Source of the DNA: Pseudomonas sp.
GTDB taxonomy: Bacteria > Pseudomonadota > Gammaproteobacteria > Pseudomonadales > Pseudomonadaceae
Assembly (NCBI RefSeq): GCF_030147005.1
Contig: NZ_JASLAW010000049.1
Location: 1-18,266, forward strand
Reading direction: 5' to 3'
DNA: 18,266 bases
Shown piece after piece: positions 15,501-18,266 of the stretch. The notes beneath the pieces were generated by a model. The model was given only the letters and a program-made list of their open reading frames with translations, had not been told where the DNA came from and searched no databases. Within the stretch, counting starts at the first letter, position 1. Every line of letters begins with the position of its first letter. The position numbers were made by a program, and so were the translations under genes.

Positions 15501-15903
15501 GGAAGGGAATTTCGACTTGATGCCGGTCGACTTCCTGGCGCGCCTCATAGCGTTTCTCAGCCCGCGCTTTGTCCCTGGGCGAAACGTTTTTAACCTGCAC
15601 AATCCACAACCCTTGAGCTGGGACCAGTACCTTGATGCGTTCAGCCAGGCCGGACACACCTTCGAACGGACGAGCCTCCAACACTGGCAACGGGCATTGC
15701 GAACAGTACGCCATGACAATGCGTTGTTCGGCGTATTGGGCTTCTACCTTGATGGGCTGGGTGAAGACATCGGGGACACTTCGAGGATCCATTACAGCAA
15801 TGCCCAGTGGGGGCTGGAGCAAATGGGCACACAGTATCCGCCAAAGAGCCCCGCGCTGTTACGCAAGGGCTGTGACCACCTAAGGGCCATCGGCTTTCTT
15901 TAA
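12526..15903 (+). CDS. pvfC: Single-module NRPS with reductive release (A-T-R), PvfC/MgoA type
   Basis: A 1125-aa protein. Residues 1-170 are an N-terminal region I cannot assign; there is no HHxxxDG condensation motif. The adenylation domain (about 170-645) has LFTSGTTGQPKGV (314-326), NLYGPTETT (447-455), GRRDDQVKIRGFRVEP (552-567) and NGKIDRKAL (637-645). The carrier domain has the phosphopantetheine Ser in FFNLGGHS (S697). The thioester-reductase domain (about 765-1125) has the NAD(P)H motif TGANSFVGVH (773-782) and the catalytic YNLSK (931-935). It should activate one amino acid and release it as an aldehyde. The specificity residues read D361 S362 I365 F404 L425 G427 L448 V456 L457 K639, nearest to leucine codes I recall. 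The start overlaps pvfB (ATGA) with GGGGAGG upstream. Confidence 0.94.
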   Translation: MRRLTIEWGVAGQALEALKHVLEQYGHVAGAGAVDLVIEDGSVPASALSTDAPWMSLRLGIGPVSENGLPTLQFRCYDRERRLLAVHDLAEEPSGNGQRLRRRAVHALVEWAASLVSGFSRDPGYFCTTACPDTSPEQGLRGLEALAFMHRFNRTADPALLRAAQVPMIERLQASLNAFANRTALKFADRMVSYRQLQEKAATIQQHLLPLLEGIETPPVVGVCLEKSTELYASILAVLGCGAVYVPLSPDHPVKRQHSMLISAGAHVLLEDGLHPLRDHFVSLDVSTLTSHLIAPTQPLMRHRPHTDAPCMALFTSGTTGQPKGVLLSQHNLAHFTAWLSTCVALDHKSRVLQFSPLSFDSSLIDIFPALMAGAELIVPSRDQRHDPQQLVELIRLERITHAFLPPALLSILPLDQPLGLSHLLTGGDFCEPYVIERLASQCKLHNLYGPTETTVLATHRTFRPGDSNCNIGLPIANSQVLILDDRLQPVDEHVMGDLYIAGPGISQGYMNGTPQADSPFVKLKLPNGQWLHAYRSGDLAKWTPDGIELGGRRDDQVKIRGFRVEPQEIEQCLRSSRLFRQVAVVIDQAYRITGFAAQPEPGATLASLKEHARQWLPEHMQPVAWSELPSLPSSCNGKIDRKALRVPPSACAQGMTHCSAHTPVQAQLVDLWGELLGLPAGEVSIDDSFFNLGGHSILLSTLLLRLREQFGRSVSLSQFFEAPTIRTLALHMVGAAPPDTSFSQMEKDASRALELEVLPEARAGDPRKVIVTGANSFVGVHIVQALLAGGAQEVACLVRALPGQSAADRFTQALREYRLEQLDCSRVRVYAADLRQPRLGLADEVYDRLARHHGVLVHNAAQVNHVMDYTALAEDNVEPVFECLRLCETHCKKVFNFISTLSACSSIDADRYVLEAPASRALPLFVKNGYNLSKWVAERLLGRAVEQGAWVNIHRPGNISFNSQSGVCQPHKNRLMLMLKGSLQLGMVPRMEGNFDLMPVDFLARLIAFLSPRFVPGRNVFNLHNPQPLSWDQYLDAFSQAGHTFERTSLQHWQRALRTVRHDNALFGVLGFYLDGLGEDIGDTSRIHYSNAQWGLEQMGTQYPPKSPALLRKGCDHLRAIGFL

Positions 15904-15935
15904 GATGCTCTGGGGCCTTTATGACAGCCGGCTGG

Positions 15936-15965
15936 GCAGTCGGAGCGGGGGCCCCGCTCCGATGC
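15936..15965. terminator. Strong hairpin between convergent pvfC and chemoreceptor genes
   Basis: CGGAGCGGGG (15941-15950) and CCCCGCTCCG (15952-15961) are perfect inverted copies. The stem extends outwards to 15936-15965 with one bulged base. It lies between the stop of pvfC (15903) and the stop of the convergent chemoreceptor gene (15974). No T-run follows on either strand, so it is not a classical intrinsic terminator but may act as a bidirectional 3' barrier or mRNA stabiliser. Confidence 0.5.
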
Positions 15966-15973
15966 AGCCAGGA

Positions 15974-17854
15974 TCAGATTTTGAAGCTATCGACCAATTG
16001 CTTCAATCGACTGGCCTGCTGGGACAGCGCGTCGCAGTCCTTGAGCGTCTCGTTGAGATTGGCCACGCCTTGCTGGTTCAGCAGGTTGATCTGGTTGATG
16101 TCGACATTGAGGGTTTCAACCACCGCCGTTTGCTCTTCGGTAGCAGCAGCGACCGATTGGTTCATGCCGTCGATCTCAACGATTCGCTGTGTCACGCTGA
16201 CCAGACGCTCGCCGGCCTGGTTAGCCACTTCCACACTTTCTTCGCTGGAGACTTGGCTGGCGTTCATGGTGGTCACCGCTTCGCGCGAACCCACTTGCAG
16301 GGAAGTGATCATTTTATGGATCTCTTCTGCCGATTCCTGGGTACGGTGAGCCAGGTTCCGCACCTCGTCAGCTACCACGGCAAACCCACGCCCAGCTTCG
16401 CCGGCACGGGCAGCTTCAATTGCTGCGTTAAGCGCGAGCAAGTTGGTCTGCTGGGAAATGCCCTTGATCACATCGAGAATGTGGCCGATGTTGTCGGTAC
16501 TGGCGTTAAGGGTCTCGATCTGGGTGCAGGACAGGCTGATTTTCTGCGACAGTTCCGACATCGCCTGGATGGTTTGCTCGACCACTTTGCGTCCATCGTC
16601 AGCTTGTTCACTGGCACCGCTGGCGTGCTGCGAGGCATCAGCGGCATTACGCGCGATTTCCTGAGTGGCGGCACCCAACTCATTGATCGCTGCAGCCACG
16701 CTGTTGGTACGTGCACTTTGTTCGTCGGAACCGATGATCGACGCGTTGGACGAGGCCATCACGCGCTGGGACAAGTCATGCACTTGGCGTGTTGCCGAGG
16801 ACACTTCGGAAATCGAGGCGTGGATGCGCTCAACGAACTGATTGAATGCGCTACCGACTTCGCCGAACTCGTCTTTGCTCGTAACGTCGAGGCGTCGGGT
16901 CAAATCACCTTCGCCTTGAGCGATGTCCTGCATGGCGACGCCCATGGTGGTCAGCGGACGCAACAACACCTGAATCAACACACTCAACAGTACGGCAATC
17001 GCCACCACAGCAATGAGCATCGCTATCAATGCAGAAGTGCGAAATTTACCCAGTGCGGCATAGGCCTTGTCTTTATCGATAGACAGACCGATGTACCAGT
17101 CAGCACCCGGCAAACCGCTGATTGGCGTAAACGAGAGGATACGGTCTTGTCCATTGAGGACAACCTCCTGGTTAACCTTCTCGATGCGCACTTGGGTGCC
17201 GGGATAGATGTCTTTGAGGTTTTTCATCACCTGGTCTTCGTCAGGGCTAACGATGACTTGGCCGTCACCACTGACCAAGAATGCATGGCCAATACCGCCA
17301 AAATCTACCGAATTGATGATTTTAACCAAGGTTTGCAGGCTCAAGTCTCCCCCCACAACGCCCAACAACTCTCCGTTCTTCTTCACCGGCATGGCGATCG
17401 TCACGATCTGGCCGCCCACAGCCGCCATATAAGGCGGGGTAAGCATAGTTTTGTCAGCTGCTACGGCTTGCTTATACCAAGGGCGCTGCCGTGGGTCATA
17501 GCCTTCGGGCATCTTCGCATCGGGGCGCTGAGTGAACACACCGTTGATTTGGCCAACATAGGTGAACTGAAAGTTGGAAGTGAACGCCGGCTGATCGACC
17601 AAGCCGGGAAGGTCGGCGCCGCTCCCTTGATGGGCAACGTTTTGTGCCAGGTTTTCGAGAACCAAGATGCGGCCACTGAGCCAGTTCTGCACACTGCTGG
17701 CGGTAAGCTCGCCGGATTGCTGGATAGAGGACGCCAGGTTTTGTTTGATCGTGTTGCGCTGCAAGTAATCGTTATAGAACGTGAATAGCGCAAAGGCTAG
17801 AACCACGATGCCTGACGCCGCCAACAGAATTTTATGACTGAACTTGAGATTCAT
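15974..17854 (-). CDS. Methyl-accepting chemotaxis protein, dCache (PctA-like)
   Basis: A 626-aa transmembrane chemoreceptor. The ATG at 17854 is chosen because the product then opens with the first TM helix (MNLKFSHKILLAAS); the frame extends 16 codons upstream. Order: TM1 (~8-28), periplasmic dCache ligand domain (~35-270), TM2 (~275-298), HAMP (~299-350), and a signalling coiled coil with the conserved tip EAARAGEAGRGFAVVADEVR (480-499). There is no CheR-binding pentapeptide; the protein ends SFKI. In the ligand pocket the amino-acid motif of PctA-type receptors is largely kept (Y119, R124, W126, Y127, Y142, D170), but the Asp expected two residues after Y142 is A144. That Asp contacts the ligand amino group, so the ligand may not be a standard amino acid. 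It converges on pvfC. Confidence 0.95.
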   Translation of the reverse strand: MNLKFSHKILLAASGIVVLAFALFTFYNDYLQRNTIKQNLASSIQQSGELTASSVQNWLSGRILVLENLAQNVAHQGSGADLPGLVDQPAFTSNFQFTYVGQINGVFTQRPDAKMPEGYDPRQRPWYKQAVAADKTMLTPPYMAAVGGQIVTIAMPVKKNGELLGVVGGDLSLQTLVKIINSVDFGGIGHAFLVSGDGQVIVSPDEDQVMKNLKDIYPGTQVRIEKVNQEVVLNGQDRILSFTPISGLPGADWYIGLSIDKDKAYAALGKFRTSALIAMLIAVVAIAVLLSVLIQVLLRPLTTMGVAMQDIAQGEGDLTRRLDVTSKDEFGEVGSAFNQFVERIHASISEVSSATRQVHDLSQRVMASSNASIIGSDEQSARTNSVAAAINELGAATQEIARNAADASQHASGASEQADDGRKVVEQTIQAMSELSQKISLSCTQIETLNASTDNIGHILDVIKGISQQTNLLALNAAIEAARAGEAGRGFAVVADEVRNLAHRTQESAEEIHKMITSLQVGSREAVTTMNASQVSSEESVEVANQAGERLVSVTQRIVEIDGMNQSVAAATEEQTAVVETLNVDINQINLLNQQGVANLNETLKDCDALSQQASRLKQLVDSFKI

Positions 17855-17966
17855 TTCATGGACTTCTTTTGCCAAAGGGGGTGAGCGTGCCGAGTGGAAC
17901 ATTCCATGTAACGTGATAGGCGGATTCTTCGACCGCTCTATTTCGGTGCACGCATGGCTCGTCAGG

Positions 17967-17993
17967 CTTTCGGCCAGAAATCGATAAATCTTA
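17967..17993 (-). promoter_or_regulatory. Candidate FliA (sigma-28) promoter of the chemoreceptor gene
   Basis: On the minus strand TAAG is followed after 15 bp by GCCGAAAG. The sigma-28 consensus is TAAA-N15-GCCGATAA, so the match is three of four plus six of eight at the exact spacing. It lies 113 bp upstream of the start codon of the chemotaxis receptor, a class of gene often read by FliA. Confidence 0.5.
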
Positions 17994-18085
17994 GAAATTT
18001 GCGTGAATCTTCCTCTTTTTGAGCAAGAGGCCGACAGGCGGTAGGCGTACAGCCGCTAATTAGCCATCTGCAGCCTTAAACGACA

Positions 18086-18117
18086 AAACCCCTGTCTGCG
18101 TTAGCAGACAGGGGTTT
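18086..18117 (-). terminator. Intrinsic terminator of the rRNA operon
   Basis: CCCCTGTCTGC and GCAGACAGGGG form a perfect 11-bp stem with a four-base loop (18100-18103), extended by A/T pairs to 14 bp. On the minus strand the 3' side runs into TTTT. It begins about 10 bases after the 3' end of the 5S gene. Confidence 0.92.
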
Positions 18118-18126
18118 CGGAATTCA

Positions 18127-18242
18127 ATCTTGACGATGACCTACTCTCACATGGGGAAACCCCACACTACCATCGGCGATGCATCGTTTCACTGCTGAGT
18201 TCGGGATGGGATCAGGTGGTTCCAATGCTCTATGGTCGTCAA
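18127..18242 (-). rRNA. rrf: 5S ribosomal RNA
   Basis: Read on the minus strand, the sequence begins TTGACGACCATAGAGC and contains the universal core CCCATCCCGAACTCAG, then GATGGTAGTGTGGGG and GTGAGAGTAGGTCATCG near the 3' end. The two ends (TGACGA and TCGTCA) pair to form helix I. The length of about 116 nt is normal for Pseudomonas; the exact ends are estimated to within a few bases. It is the last gene of an rRNA operon whose 23S gene should lie beyond the right edge. Confidence 0.96.
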
Positions 18243-18266
18243 GAAATTCGGGTACTGAGTCGTGGC
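18243..18266 (-). other. Start of the 23S-5S spacer (partial)
   Basis: The last 24 bases of the window, upstream of 5S on the minus strand, should belong to the spacer between 23S and 5S rRNA. No gene can be called from so short a stretch. Confidence 0.5.

Noticed and set aside
15905..17788. Long open frame (627 codons) on the plus strand over the chemoreceptor gene
   Set aside because: The minus strand encodes a textbook MCP over the same stretch; the plus-strand product is low-complexity in character and matches nothing.

Overview
The window reads as chromosome from the Pseudomonas fluorescens group. Evidence: GC-rich genes with Pseudomonas-type Shine-Dalgarno sites; REP palindromes containing GTGGCGAGGGAGCTTGCTCC, typical of this group; a LapD whose functional residues fall at the numbers I recall for P. 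fluorescens Pf0-1; a PctA-type chemoreceptor; and a Pseudomonas-type 5S rRNA.

Layout. 1-361: a 23-bp tandem repeat, then a composite REP palindrome. 395-1426 (minus): a secreted protein and a small lipoprotein, probably one operon, both of unknown role. 1571-5038: housekeeping and poorly known genes (small 90-aa protein, YfcF-type glutathione transferase, DUF924 protein, DUF1624/HGSNAT-like membrane protein, Tag DNA glycosylase). 5100-6580: a DctA-like dicarboxylate symporter with operator-like palindromes upstream. 6608-6823: a second composite REP element with a perfect 71-bp inverted repeat. 6833-9573 (minus): lapG-lapD, which sense c-di-GMP and control cleavage of the biofilm adhesin LapA. 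LapA itself is not in the window. 9655-10448: a GntR/FCD regulator whose promoter carries a palindrome identical to the VanR-type operator. 10827-15903: a tightly coupled three-gene biosynthetic operon. 15974-17854 (minus): a dCache chemoreceptor. 18086-18266 (minus): the end of an rRNA operon (5S gene and terminator).

The main system is the 9.65-15.9 kb block. The three genes (DUF3050 haem-oxygenase-like protein, AurF-type di-iron N-oxygenase, A-T-reductase NRPS) match the first three genes of the pvfABCD / mgoBCAD loci. Those loci make small nitrogen-oxidised signals (pyrazine N-oxides, or diazeniumdiolates such as leudiazen) that control virulence and secondary metabolism. The usual fourth gene, pvfD/mgoD, is absent. 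The operon follows a GntR gene with an apparent autorepression site. The A-domain specificity residues I read suggest leucine or another aliphatic amino acid. Inferred working model: a ligand-responsive GntR protein controls itself and possibly the signal operon downstream, next to the LapG/LapD biofilm switch.
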